DNA of 14,076 bases from Candidatus Zhuqueibacterota bacterium (GCA_011775825.1 JAABYK010000368.1:1-14076); one strand, 5' to 3'; counted from the stretch's first letter, positions 6,301 through 13,637 are shown. The notes: generated by a model not told the origin, from the letters alone. Numbers and translations: made by a program.

Positions 6301-8144
6301 AATCGCTTCAGGTCATCGAAGAAGACTGGGAGACTTTCTTCCGTCAGCTCTTCCGCTCTAAATTTAAGCCGTTTCCGTCCGTAATCGTTAAGAAATGTGC
6401 ATCTGCCACTGTTGTCGACCACGATCAGGATGTCTGACATGCCAGAAATCAAGGTCTCATAATAGGACTTGGCAGCCTCCAACTCACTGGTTTTGTTGGT
6501 CAATTGCTCCGCGTAACGCTCGAGATTACGCTCAAGCATCTTTTTGCGAGTGATGTCCTTTTCGATCCAAAGGTAATTTATCGCGCGGCCATTTTCTTCA
6601 TGGATTGGCACAACCGAAACATCTCCGATAAACCCGGTGCCATCTTTCTTCTTCGTATAAAAATCACCTCGCCAAATTTTGCCATTTTTCACTGTCTTCC
6701 AAATGCGCTGATGCACATCTTCGCTGTCCTGATCGTAAATTAGTGCCGTGGTATCTTGCTTCACAAGTTCTCTTTTTGTAAAGCCGGTTATGGCTTCAAA
6801 CGCGCGGTTCAGATAGACAATTTTGCCCGTCAAGCTGATGATCAAAATTCCGTCCGTTGAATTTTCGATACATTGCTTAAATATTTCGATATTCTGAGTT
6901 TTTTCTTTTACAAGATTCTCCAGTTGCCTCTCGATCTCTTTCCTTTCGGTCAAATTGGTGACGACGGCCTGAATGCCGGCATAGTCGCCATCGGATTCGA
7001 TGATCGGCACAGCATGGATAAGAACCGGAATTTTCCGCCCGGACTTCGTCAGCATCTCGACTTCGAATTTCCCGGCTTGTTTTTCACTCTTGTGCAGAGA
7101 TTCAAATTCGGAATCGTCATAATGAGAACCGTAGAAGAACGTCGAAATATGTCTTCCAACCAACGTCTCATTCTCATATTGCAGCATGGTAGCAAATGCG
7201 TGGTTGCTGAAGATCAGGATGCCCCTCTTATCTGTCACCACAAACCCATCGCCCATTTTTTCCACTAATTGGCGGAAGGTTTTTTCGCTTTTCTCAAGAT
7301 CTTCCTTTGACTTTTCTAGCGACTCGCGCAATTCGGCTTCAATCTTGAAAAAACGAATGTGATCCGCAAAGATCCCCACCAAAAACGAAGTGAAAAACAG
7401 AATCTTGAATCCATGCCCTACCGCAAAATATACGTCAGACGTGTTCTGCCATAGACCTAAATAGATGTTCGTAAAGACGCCAAGCACGCAAGCAACAATG
7501 AACCAAAAGTAAATTGTTTGATTCTCACGATAAATTCTTCTTATTAATAAAATTGCAGCGGCTAATATCAAGCCTGCCGAGAAGATCTCGAGTCCCTTTT
7601 TGACCGCAGTGGGCGCTCCATTGACATAAAGGATCTCCGGAAGAACATTAAAATAAGTCACAACCAGGAACAGCACGAAGGCCACGGCATTCAGATAGAT
7701 TAACAGAATGTTGCTGAAGGACGGCTGAACAAGGCGCTTTTTGATATTTACGATGCCGATCAGAAAATAAATCGAAAACGCTATTCGGGCTGTGATATCG
7801 AAGGCGATTCCGATATTGTCTGAACCCCTCATCCATGTGAAATCATGGAATCCTGGATAGGCGAGACTTTGGAAAATCTGGAGGAGTACGAATGTCAAGA
7901 AACCCAATCCCCAGAATAGAAAGTCTTTTGTGCGCTGCAGATGGAATCGTCTTAGGCATATAAAAAATAAGCAGATGCCAATATAAGCAACAAAATACTC
8001 CAGCAGCGCGTGACTTTCGGGCAGAGAATTGGTGCTAATTGAAAAACTTGAAATAAAAGGGGTAAGCGCAGTGAGTCCCAAGACTAACACACCAATCAGG
8101 AATAAGCCAATCTTGGGCGTGAGAAACCCTTTGCGGGGAGGCAT
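3306..8144 (-). CDS. Membrane-bound hybrid histidine kinase, PAS3-GAF2-HisKA-HATPase-REC2
   Basis: This 1612-residue sensor autophosphorylates on His and passes phosphate to Asp. About eight membrane helices occupy residues 12-262. Their pattern, including LLQIFQSLAYPGF, resembles the MASE3 sensor domain. Three PAS domains follow (about 285-400, 418-535, 557-672), then two GAF domains (about 703-872, 885-1055). HisKA has H1082 in SHELRTP. The ATPase has N1198/N1202, DTGIGIP (1230-1236) and GGTGLGL (from 1259). Receiver 1 (1341-1450) has D1346/D1347, D1390 and K1439; receiver 2 (1496-1612) has D1501-D1503, D1545, T1575 and K1597. Both look competent. Predicted coiled coils link the input modules (about 265-290, 400-420, 535-560, 670-705). 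ATG 8144 follows an AAGGAT ribosome site. There is no Hpt domain, so the receivers either modulate the kinase or relay to an Hpt elsewhere. The sensed signal is unknown. Confidence 0.95.
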   Translation of the reverse strand: MPPRKGFLTPKIGLFLIGVLVLGLTALTPFISSFSISTNSLPESHALLEYFVAYIGICLFFICLRRFHLQRTKDFLFWGLGFLTFVLLQIFQSLAYPGFHDFTWMRGSDNIGIAFDITARIAFSIYFLIGIVNIKKRLVQPSFSNILLIYLNAVAFVLFLVVTYFNVLPEILYVNGAPTAVKKGLEIFSAGLILAAAILLIRRIYRENQTIYFWFIVACVLGVFTNIYLGLWQNTSDVYFAVGHGFKILFFTSFLVGIFADHIRFFKIEAELRESLEKSKEDLEKSEKTFRQLVEKMGDGFVVTDKRGILIFSNHAFATMLQYENETLVGRHISTFFYGSHYDDSEFESLHKSEKQAGKFEVEMLTKSGRKIPVLIHAVPIIESDGDYAGIQAVVTNLTERKEIERQLENLVKEKTQNIEIFKQCIENSTDGILIISLTGKIVYLNRAFEAITGFTKRELVKQDTTALIYDQDSEDVHQRIWKTVKNGKIWRGDFYTKKKDGTGFIGDVSVVPIHEENGRAINYLWIEKDITRKKMLERNLERYAEQLTNKTSELEAAKSYYETLISGMSDILIVVDNSGRCTFLNDYGRKRLKFRAEELTEESLPVFFDDLKRLEKEYGSALRVEIKDFESPIITKKGEKILCSWHARPLVDRHNRRIGAMAVGRDITEYKKMQEELQEYTKNLENNVKERTKELQQKVNQLAKLLEIGEEIRLNVDIDVILNKICEAVQALGWNKVVISLRDYETQSSRVVAAAGLESGQLEEVMSWGEVPFRHTERYIKNEFRISNSYFIDHTTNLIDKRAPYSLYTRLDERGKDEWHPLDALLVPIRTLDRILGIISVDDPKDRKKPSLNKIRDLEIFADKATLAIENAHLFQVHKENEKHAKFLAEISQIFHSSLRMNEVLDAIVNKGSKVIGEFCSLLLLDQQGEYLIPQASFHEKQELVDKYLKGCEEFPSRVGMGLIGTVVSTGNPVFISRPFSEEVSGFKKTLLYYVNQKFPISSLMVLPLHARDRIIGVMIFLNCQAKKKYRQEDLKLAKELADRAALAIENARLFKEAGEKAKELEKANRLKTEFLANVSHELRTPLNAIITLSDILIRGIPGKLNEEQVRQLQMIQRSGSNLLGLISDILDLSKIESGKVEPIYSEIPIRAVIEETVEHIRPLCVEKELALDFECDEDVPDVIYSDQEKLTKAVMNILSNAVKFTHKGGVKLAMSMAGPTNLKIEVSDTGIGIPKDRIDEIFKEFHQIDSSDSRTYGGTGLGLAITRRVLDIIGGSVSVESEVNKGSTFTLLIPFQFKRDTVTQKTVDSDRQMRRPPMPEPVKFDLTDDREQLDGDKKTILVVDDEREAIYIMRQYLHDHNYQIIFPRNGEDVAELARRFNPFAVTLDILMPEKSGWDILEILKSDPQTENIPVIITSILPEKERAFEMGAAEYLVKPFEPQKLLVFLATLESRGRKMKAVLDLPKIFNVKRLARKKLFPIGRKEVKPTDGKTRILLVDDDKDTKYAVQYVLEEAGYEVFLANEGKEALEQVKSIDPNLILMDMMMPGMNGYEATQKLKSDDKAKDIPIIAMTAKAMKGDREKIILAGCDDYIAKPFMTKEIVSLVEKWI

Positions 8145-8172
8145 CTTTTACATCCTTATAAAGTCTACTGAT

Positions 8173-8194
8173 GATTTGAAATGCATTTCAAATC
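8173..8194. promoter_or_regulatory. Perfect 22-bp palindrome upstream of the kinase gene
   Basis: The half-site GATTTGAAATG is followed without spacer by its exact reverse complement. The centre lies about 39 bases upstream of the kinase start codon, inside or next to the likely promoter/leader. A dimeric repressor or activator site is the simplest reading; an mRNA hairpin in the leader is the alternative. The symmetry is directly visible; the role is inferred. Confidence 0.5.
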
Positions 8195-8280
8195 CTAACA
8201 ACTCTTACGAACGCTGGTGAAAGCTCGATTGTTGTATAAAAACAAACTCTTGTAAAAAGCGATAGGCTGTCTATTTCTGT

Positions 8281-8306
8281 TCATCCTGAGCGAAGTCGAA
8301 GGATGA
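8281..8306. repeat. REP-like inverted repeat
   Basis: TCATCCT (8281-8287) is mirrored by AGGATGA (8300-8306) around GAGCGAAGTCGA. The same wording, TCATCCTGAGCG...GAAGGATGA, is familiar as a dispersed intergenic element in many bacterial genomes. That recognition is from memory. Only one copy is visible in the window. Confidence 0.55.
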
Positions 8307-8452
8307 TAATAGCCATTAAAAACAAGATGTTTCGACTCCACATGAAGTGAAGGCCATGTCTCGACTTTTTGGACGGTCTATGAATCCTCCGATTTACGCG
8401 ATAAATCATTGTTACAACACTTTAAAAAAGTAAAATTGAAGACGCAGGGGAT

Positions 8453-8836
8453 TCATTTCTTGTTAAAGCTGCTCAGGAACACTCTGCCACCTTTTACAAG
8501 CGCAGACAAGACCGCAGTGATGTCCAAAAGCGGCCTTTCGATACGTTCCTGAATCATAAGCTCAAACTCCCTGATATTTTGGGTGGTATCGCGTACAGCA
8601 GAAATGCTATCTCCCACCTTTCCCATTTCTTTTTCCGCAGAGCGCACAATGGAGCGAACATCGCTTAAAATTTGTGTCAAGTCATGTGTGATAGGGGCAA
8701 TTTGCAGGCGCACCATTTCCAGCAGTTTTTGAGCTTCTGCAAACGCTCGATACGCTCTGGTAAATACAAACACCAAGAAAATTGTGTTAAAAAAAAGCAG
8801 GCCAGCAATTACGGCAACGCTTAGAGAAATCGTCAT
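8453..8836 (-). CDS. DUF948-like single-pass membrane protein
   Basis: A 127-residue protein with one N-terminal membrane helix (about 5-27: VAVIAGLLFFNTIFLVFVF). A long, mostly helical cytoplasmic tail rich in heptad-like I/L/V spacing follows (IAPITHDLTQILSDVRSIV) and ends in a basic KK. This matches the general shape of DUF948 proteins, which often accompany YtxH proteins in stress-related loci. The YtxH gene lies immediately upstream, 74 bases away. ATG 8836 has only a weak ribosome site (AGAG). The role is unknown; a membrane-anchored structural or stress function is an inference from the pairing. Confidence 0.7.
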   Translation of the reverse strand: MTISLSVAVIAGLLFFNTIFLVFVFTRAYRAFAEAQKLLEMVRLQIAPITHDLTQILSDVRSIVRSAEKEMGKVGDSISAVRDTTQNIREFELMIQERIERPLLDITAVLSALVKGGRVFLSSFNKK

Positions 8837-8910
8837 GAGATACTCTATTCATTGAATATTTGTGATTTGAAAGCGGTTTATGAAAATGAAAGCCAGTTTC
8901 GAGCGCCGGG

Positions 8911-9303
8911 TTAGGATTTCTTGCTTTTGGCTTCTTTTTCTTCCTTGTAAGCATTTACGCCGGCATCCACGGCGTCCTTCAGTTTGGACTTCTTCTTATC
9001 TACCGTCTGCTTCCCTTCCTCAACCGCTTCGGTAGCGCGACTTCTAAGGTTACCCAAAGCGGTTTCTGTTTCTTGTCGAAATTGTTCAATTTTTTTTCTG
9101 GTCTCTTCCAAAAGATCTTCCGCCCTCTTTTGTGCCAATTCCAATTTCGCTTCGGCATCGTCCCTCAGTTCAAGACCTCGAGAGCGAATATCTTCTCGAA
9201 CCTCTTTTCCTGATTTGGGTGCGTACAAAAGCGCGATCACGGCTCCGATGATTCCGCCAAAGAAAAAACCTTTAAAGAAATCATTGTCGTTACTATTAGA
9301 CAT
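8911..9303 (-). CDS. YtxH domain-containing protein
   Basis: A 130-residue protein. After a short polar start it has one glycine-rich membrane helix with the YtxH signature (GGIIGAVIALLYAPKSGKE, about 16-34). A long charged helical tail follows, dominated by E, K, A and R (about 35-130), probably a coiled coil, ending KEEKEAKSKKS. YtxH proteins are small, envelope-associated and often stress-induced; their biochemical role is not established. ATG 9303 is set by a strong AGGAGG site 6 bases upstream. The gene starts 23 bases after the ligA stop codon, so the two are probably cotranscribed, with the DUF948-like gene following. Confidence 0.85.
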   Translation of the reverse strand: MSNSNDNDFFKGFFFGGIIGAVIALLYAPKSGKEVREDIRSRGLELRDDAEAKLELAQKRAEDLLEETRKKIEQFRQETETALGNLRSRATEAVEEGKQTVDKKKSKLKDAVDAGVNAYKEEKEAKSKKS

Positions 9304-9326
9304 GGTTGCCTCCTGGAGTTACTGTG

Positions 9327-11336
9327 TTAATCTTCTACCATCTGTGTAAACTCTTTTTCACTCAAAATTTTGATTCCAAGTTCACGTGCTTTCTCGGCTT
9401 TGGACCCGGGGCCCGCGCCCACGACCACAAAATCGGTGCTTCCGCTAACAGAAGAAGCCGCTCGTCCCCCCAGACGTTCTACCGTTTGCTCGGCGTCAGA
9501 GCGAGTAAACTGTTCCAAACTACCGGTGAATACAAATGTCTTACCGGCGAGTTTGCTATCTTCTAAGACGGCTGGCTCCTTAATCTTGACGCCCGCTTTT
9601 AGAAGGCGGTCAATGGTTTCAAGGTTGTGTTTTTCACTAAAGAACTCATGCACACTTTCCGCAACTTGCGGTCCAATTTCGTACACCTGTTGCAAACGCT
9701 CTATCGACGCTTTTTTCAAATTTTCCAGCGTCCCAAATTCCCGGGCCAGGACACGTGAAACATGTTCACCCACAAATCGAACGCCGAGGGCATACAAGAA
9801 TCTCGCCAGGTCTACTTTCTTACTTGCTTCAATGGCGTCGATGATGTTCTGGGCCGACTTCTCCGCCATTCTTTCAAGACCTACAAATTGATCCTTGGTC
9901 AATGAATAAATATCTGCGATATTCTTGACCAGCCCCTTCTCGACCAACTGATCCACGAGCCTTTCGCCAAACCCTTCGATATCCATGGCACCCTTTGAGG
10001 CAAAGTGACGAATGCCTTCCTTCAATTGGGCGGGACACGAAAGATTCTGGCAGCGGTGAACCGCTTCACCTTCAATGCGGACGACACGGGACCCGCACAC
10101 CGGGCATGTATCCGGCAAATGATATTTCTTTTCGTCACCAGTGCGCCTTGATTCGATGACTTTAACGACTTCGGGGATGACATCACCCGCCCGTTGAACC
10201 ACAACCCAGTCACCCACACGTACGTCCTTGCGATCAACTTCATCCTGATTGTGTAGGGTGGCCCGGGTTATTTCAACGCCACCAATTTTTACGGGCTTCA
10301 TGGTGGCCACAGGCGTCAGCGCGCCTGTGCGTCCCACCTGCGCCTTTATTTCCAAAATCTGAGTGACCTCTTGTTTGGCCTCAAACTTTAAGGCGACAGC
10401 CCAACGTGGGCTCCGGGTACGCATTCCGAGATCTCCCTGAAGAGCCAGGTTGTTGACTTTTATGACGGCGCCATCTATTTCATAATCCAGTTCTTCACGA
10501 AATTCAGCGATCTCGGTGCATCGCTCAATGACTGCTTCAATGCCGTTACAGACAGTAATATAGGGATTTACGCGAAATCCCCACTTTTTGAACGCTTCCA
10601 GGGCCTCAAAATGAGATTTGAATTCATAGCCTGTGATCTGTCCACGGCCGTGAACGAAAATATCGAGTGGTCTTTCGGCTGTGATACCGGAATCAAGTTG
10701 ACGAAGGGTTCCTGCAGCCGCATTTCTTGGGTTTGCAAACGTGGACTCACCCTTGGCCTGACGTTCCTCATTTAGCTTTTTAAACTTCGAAGTGGGATAA
10801 TAGACTTCGCCACGCACTTCCAATCTCTCCGGCATGGTGGAGTCATTCGAAAGCAGTTTCAGTGGGATCGATTTAATGGTCTTCAAATTGAGGGTGATGT
10901 CTTCGCCCACATAACCATCTCCCCGGGTTAGCCCTAAAGTAAAGACGCCACGTTCATAAACCAATTCAACAGCCACGCCATCGATTTTCGGTTCGACTGC
11001 ATATTCGATGTCATCGGTGTTGCCCAAAAGCCGTTTGACCCGGGCATCAAATTCGCGTGCTTCGTCATAGCCAAATGCGTTATCCAGACTCAGCATCGGA
11101 ATCTTATGCTCGACGGTTCGAAAGGCTTCCAGGGGTGGCGCCCCAACCCTCTGGGTGGGAGAATCGGATGTAACCAAATGGGGAAATTGTTCCTCTAAGC
11201 TTTGCAGCCCCCGAAAAAGTTTATCATATTCGGCGTCTGAGATCTCCGGATCGTCCAGCACGTAATAGCGATAATTATGATAATTCAGTTGATCTCGGAG
11301 TTTTTGGATTCGCTTTTGTGCTTCTTTTTTTTTCAC
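9327..11336 (-). CDS. ligA: NAD-dependent DNA ligase LigA
   Basis: LigA seals DNA nicks using NAD+ in replication and repair. The 669 residues match the family's usual length. Order: N-terminal Ia domain with the NAD-binding YHNYRYYVLDDPEISDAEYD motif, adenylation domain with catalytic K117 in EPKIDG and the GEDIT, EVRGEVY and ANPRNAAAGTLRQLD motifs, then an OB fold (from about 315). A four-cysteine zinc finger follows (C411, C414, C429, C434), then helix-hairpin-helix repeats (about 440-585) and a C-terminal BRCT domain (about 594-669). The start is GTG at 11336. An in-frame TGA lies 15 bases upstream and the first internal Met is at 81, so GTG is the only sensible choice; its ribosome site is weak. 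A run of nine A follows the GTG. It heads a probable operon with the YtxH and DUF948-like genes. Confidence 0.98.
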   Translation of the reverse strand: MKKKEAQKRIQKLRDQLNYHNYRYYVLDDPEISDAEYDKLFRGLQSLEEQFPHLVTSDSPTQRVGAPPLEAFRTVEHKIPMLSLDNAFGYDEAREFDARVKRLLGNTDDIEYAVEPKIDGVAVELVYERGVFTLGLTRGDGYVGEDITLNLKTIKSIPLKLLSNDSTMPERLEVRGEVYYPTSKFKKLNEERQAKGESTFANPRNAAAGTLRQLDSGITAERPLDIFVHGRGQITGYEFKSHFEALEAFKKWGFRVNPYITVCNGIEAVIERCTEIAEFREELDYEIDGAVIKVNNLALQGDLGMRTRSPRWAVALKFEAKQEVTQILEIKAQVGRTGALTPVATMKPVKIGGVEITRATLHNQDEVDRKDVRVGDWVVVQRAGDVIPEVVKVIESRRTGDEKKYHLPDTCPVCGSRVVRIEGEAVHRCQNLSCPAQLKEGIRHFASKGAMDIEGFGERLVDQLVEKGLVKNIADIYSLTKDQFVGLERMAEKSAQNIIDAIEASKKVDLARFLYALGVRFVGEHVSRVLAREFGTLENLKKASIERLQQVYEIGPQVAESVHEFFSEKHNLETIDRLLKAGVKIKEPAVLEDSKLAGKTFVFTGSLEQFTRSDAEQTVERLGGRAASSVSGSTDFVVVGAGPGSKAEKARELGIKILSEKEFTQMVED

Positions 11337-11459
11337 CTGTCCGGGTTTTCAGAGCTGTTCGCCGAAACTCTGTTTCGATTAGGGTACAGAGGCTGGATAT
11401 TCAGCCGCGTTTCCGTTTTGGTTTTTGAAAGATGAAATAGAGAATGAACCCCGCAAGTA

Positions 11460-11606
11460 CTATGCTTCCCCTTTGGCTAACATTACAGCCAAAAAAAACG
11501 CGAGAGTTGAAAACACAAATCCCATCAACAAAATCCACGAGGCAATTGTCTTACTCTTGAAAAAGCTTCCTATTATCAAACCACCGAAAGAAAGTACTAA
11601 TGTCAA
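11460..11606 (-). CDS. Possible small two-helix membrane protein
   Basis: A minus-strand frame without an ATG start. It is open from about 11639, just after a TAA, to TAG 11462-11460. The readable part includes PRERSKIFPDTFLTLVLSF, then GGLIIGSFFKSK, then a second helix (SWILLMGFVFSTLAFFLAVM) and the ending AKGEA. The layout of helix, basic loop, helix and charged end is protein-like. The only usual start is TTG at 11606, which would give 48 residues and no clear ribosome site. It may be a remnant of a larger membrane protein or a gene with a non-standard start. The plus-strand frame at 11425-11646 over the same DNA looks like its antisense shadow. Confidence 0.35.
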   Translation of the reverse strand: MTLVLSFGGLIIGSFFKSKTIASWILLMGFVFSTLAFFLAVMLAKGEA

Positions 11607-11640
11607 AAAGGTATCTGGAAATATTTTGCTTCTTTCTCTT

Positions 11641-11666
11641 GGTTAAAAGCAAAAAATCGTTTAACC
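11641..11666 (-). terminator. Weak AT-rich hairpin after rtcB
   Basis: Nine bases beyond the rtcB stop codon, GGTTAAA and TTTAACC form a 7-bp inverted repeat around a 12-base loop that contains T6. The stem is AT-rich and no T-run follows it, so termination would be weak. It also carries the TAA that bounds the small membrane ORF downstream. Confidence 0.3.
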
Positions 11667-11675
11667 TTATATAAA

Positions 11676-13118
11676 CTAACCCTTAATACAACCAAGCGGT
11701 TTTAACTGAGCCACCTTTCGGGAAATCCCTGCCAGTTGACACGCATCGACTACATTGGAGACATCCTTATATGCTTCGGAAATTTCCTCGTCAACCGTTC
11801 TCCTACTTGACGCTTTCACGTAGATGCCTCTGTCTTCCAACTCTCTCACAATAGAGCGTCCTTTGGCTATCTTTTTCGCCTTTCTGCGACTCATCGCCCG
11901 ACCGGCGCCGTGGCACGTCGACCCAAAGGTATTTTCCATGGCTCCTTCAGCGCCCACCAGGACATAAGAATAACGTCCCATGTCGCCCGGAATGAGAACG
12001 GGTTGGCCAATCTTATTGTATGCGTCGGGGATTCCTTTCACGCCCGGGGCGAAGGCTCGAGTTGCGCCCTTCCGGTGGACACAGACTTCTTTATCCTTGC
12101 CATTTACTTTGTGGGTCTCGAATTTGGCAATATTATGGGCGACCTCATATACCACACGCAATCCAACATCATTAGGACTCAACTTCAATGCTTCCTCAAA
12201 CGCCTCACGAGTCCAGGCACCGATAACCTGACGATTTGCAAACGCATAATTGATGGCACAGCGCATGGCATCAAGATATTCCTGACCCTCCGGTGAGTTT
12301 ATGGGGGCACAGCAGAGTTGCCGGTCGGGTAGCTCGATCCCATATTTTTGTACGGCCTTGTTCATGACTCCGATGTAATCGTCACAAACTTGATAGCCAA
12401 AGCCGCGTGAACCGCAATGAATGATGACTGTGACCTGATCGAGCTCCAGGCCAAGCACTCGCGCAGCCTCGTTATCGTAGATTTCGGAGACGTATCCAAC
12501 TTCGAGAAAGTGATTGCCCGAGCCCAAAGTACCAAGCTGAGAACGTCCGCGTTCCAGAGCCTTTTTGCTCACGACGGAAGGATTTGCGCCGTGCATACGT
12601 CCGTGCTCTTCGATGTATTCCAAATCGTTTTCGGCGCCGTACCCATTCTTCACAGCCCATCTGGCGCCGTCAACAAGCACTTTTTTTTCGACGCCCTGGC
12701 TTACTCGCAGTTCACCTTTTGCTCCGACTCCTGTCGGAACATGCTGAAACAGCGAGGTCACAAGCTCTCGGATTTTGGGCAGGACATCATCTTTGCTGAG
12801 CTTGGACGCCATCAGCCGGACGCCACAGTTGATGTCGTAACCGACTCCTCCGGGAGAAATTACACCATTCTTTACATCAAATGCGGCGACCCCACCGATT
12901 GGAAACCCATATCCCCAGTGAATATCAGGCATAGCCATCGAGTAGTTAACGATGCCAGGCAGATGAGCCACGTTAGCCGCCTGCTCGGGTGCGTTATCGC
13001 TGAGAATGTCCTTCACCATCGTTTCGGTGGCATAGATTCTTGCAGGCACCCGCATGTTTCCATGTTTGGGAATCTCCCAAAGATAATCGCTTACTTTCTT
13101 CATTTTTATATCAGTCAT
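11676..13118 (-). CDS. rtcB: RNA-splicing ligase RtcB (long form)
   Basis: RtcB joins RNA ends carrying 2',3'-cyclic or 3'-phosphate to 5'-OH ends, using GTP and Mn2+, in tRNA splicing or RNA repair. From ATG 13118 it has 480 residues, the length of the archaeal-type enzyme. Motifs: PGGVGYDINCGVR with D95 and metal ligand C98, GSGNHF with H203, IHCGSRG with H234, VAHNIA with H328, HRKGATRAF, and STCHGAGRAMSR with the guanylylated His at 403. This numbering follows the archaeal enzyme almost exactly and favours the start at 13118. An AAAGGG site lies 11 bases upstream of it. An alternative ATG at 13145 overlaps the archease stop (ATGA) and would add nine residues. Either way the pair is translationally close and surely cotranscribed. 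Confidence 0.97.
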   Translation of the reverse strand: MTDIKMKKVSDYLWEIPKHGNMRVPARIYATETMVKDILSDNAPEQAANVAHLPGIVNYSMAMPDIHWGYGFPIGGVAAFDVKNGVISPGGVGYDINCGVRLMASKLSKDDVLPKIRELVTSLFQHVPTGVGAKGELRVSQGVEKKVLVDGARWAVKNGYGAENDLEYIEEHGRMHGANPSVVSKKALERGRSQLGTLGSGNHFLEVGYVSEIYDNEAARVLGLELDQVTVIIHCGSRGFGYQVCDDYIGVMNKAVQKYGIELPDRQLCCAPINSPEGQEYLDAMRCAINYAFANRQVIGAWTREAFEEALKLSPNDVGLRVVYEVAHNIAKFETHKVNGKDKEVCVHRKGATRAFAPGVKGIPDAYNKIGQPVLIPGDMGRYSYVLVGAEGAMENTFGSTCHGAGRAMSRRKAKKIAKGRSIVRELEDRGIYVKASSRRTVDEEISEAYKDVSNVVDACQLAGISRKVAQLKPLGCIKG

Positions 13119-13141
13119 AGTAAAATCATCCCTTTCTGTCA

Positions 13142-13570
13142 TCATAAATCAAAAATGACTTGCGCTTCCCAACCGCACTCAGTCTCTTTGATATATAATC
13201 TATGATACGTCACCGCCTTCACCTCGGTATAAATCTCATGTCGCTCGTAATCCAGTTTTTCCCCTCTGACAATCGCGACAAGACGAGTCTCGGCGATTTC
13301 CGTAATCTCAAACTCTTTGTATATTTCGCGTTCTGTAAAGAACAAATAATTCAGTTCGGAAAGCCAGCGAACTAATAAGGCCTCTCGATCATCGGCTTCA
13401 ACCGTTATCGATCGGTCGAGATTTGGCGACACCTTTTCCAAATTCGCAATAATATCAAACAGCCCCAAAGCTGCGTGCGTAAACAAGTCGCTTAGTTCGG
13501 AGCCGTAAACCTTAATGCCAACATCAGCGGTGTGATCGATGTGCTCGAATTTTGGTGAAGTGCGCGTCAT
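13142..13570 (-). CDS. Archease, RtcB activator
   Basis: Archease speeds RtcB guanylylation and multiple turnover. This 142-residue protein has the family signature near its start (FEHIDHTADVGIKVYG), the LFTHAALGLFDI helix, the REALLVRWLSELNYLF segment, and the family-typical C-terminal VIFDL. These acidic residues form the metal site in known archeases. ATG 13570 gives the usual N-terminus. A TTG at 13585 would add five residues and has no better ribosome site. The stop TGA overlaps an ATG of the downstream rtcB frame, a strong sign that the two form one operon. A tRNA-Pro gene with its own terminator precedes it, so it probably has its own promoter between about 13571 and 13640. Confidence 0.95.
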   Translation of the reverse strand: MTRTSPKFEHIDHTADVGIKVYGSELSDLFTHAALGLFDIIANLEKVSPNLDRSITVEADDREALLVRWLSELNYLFFTEREIYKEFEITEIAETRLVAIVRGEKLDYERHEIYTEVKAVTYHRLYIKETECGWEAQVIFDL

Positions 13571-13637
13571 TATTGTTAACGTCAAATAAATATATGAAAC
13601 GAAACCTCAAAATTCAATAAAACAATTCGCAATGCAT

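Larger units (their letters stand above)
8145..8452. other. Gene-free spacer upstream of the kinase gene
   Basis: This spacer holds the kinase ribosome site, the 22-bp palindrome and one REP-like inverted repeat at 8281-8306. Beyond that, only AT-rich sequence remains near 8400-8450, downstream of the DUF948-like gene. I found no gene, no strong sigma-70 or sigma-54 promoter and no clear terminator. Confidence 0.5.

Noticed and set aside
11425..11646. Plus-strand 73-codon frame between ligA and rtcB
   Set aside because: The opposite strand encodes a much more protein-like two-helix pattern. The plus frame looks like its antisense shadow.
12417..13205. Plus-strand 262-codon frame
   Set aside because: It lies entirely opposite rtcB and the archease end, which are certain. 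The translation has no family features.
13586..13637. Start of archease at the TTG 13585
   Set aside because: ATG 13570 gives the family-typical N-terminus, and the GAGG further upstream is too distant to support TTG.
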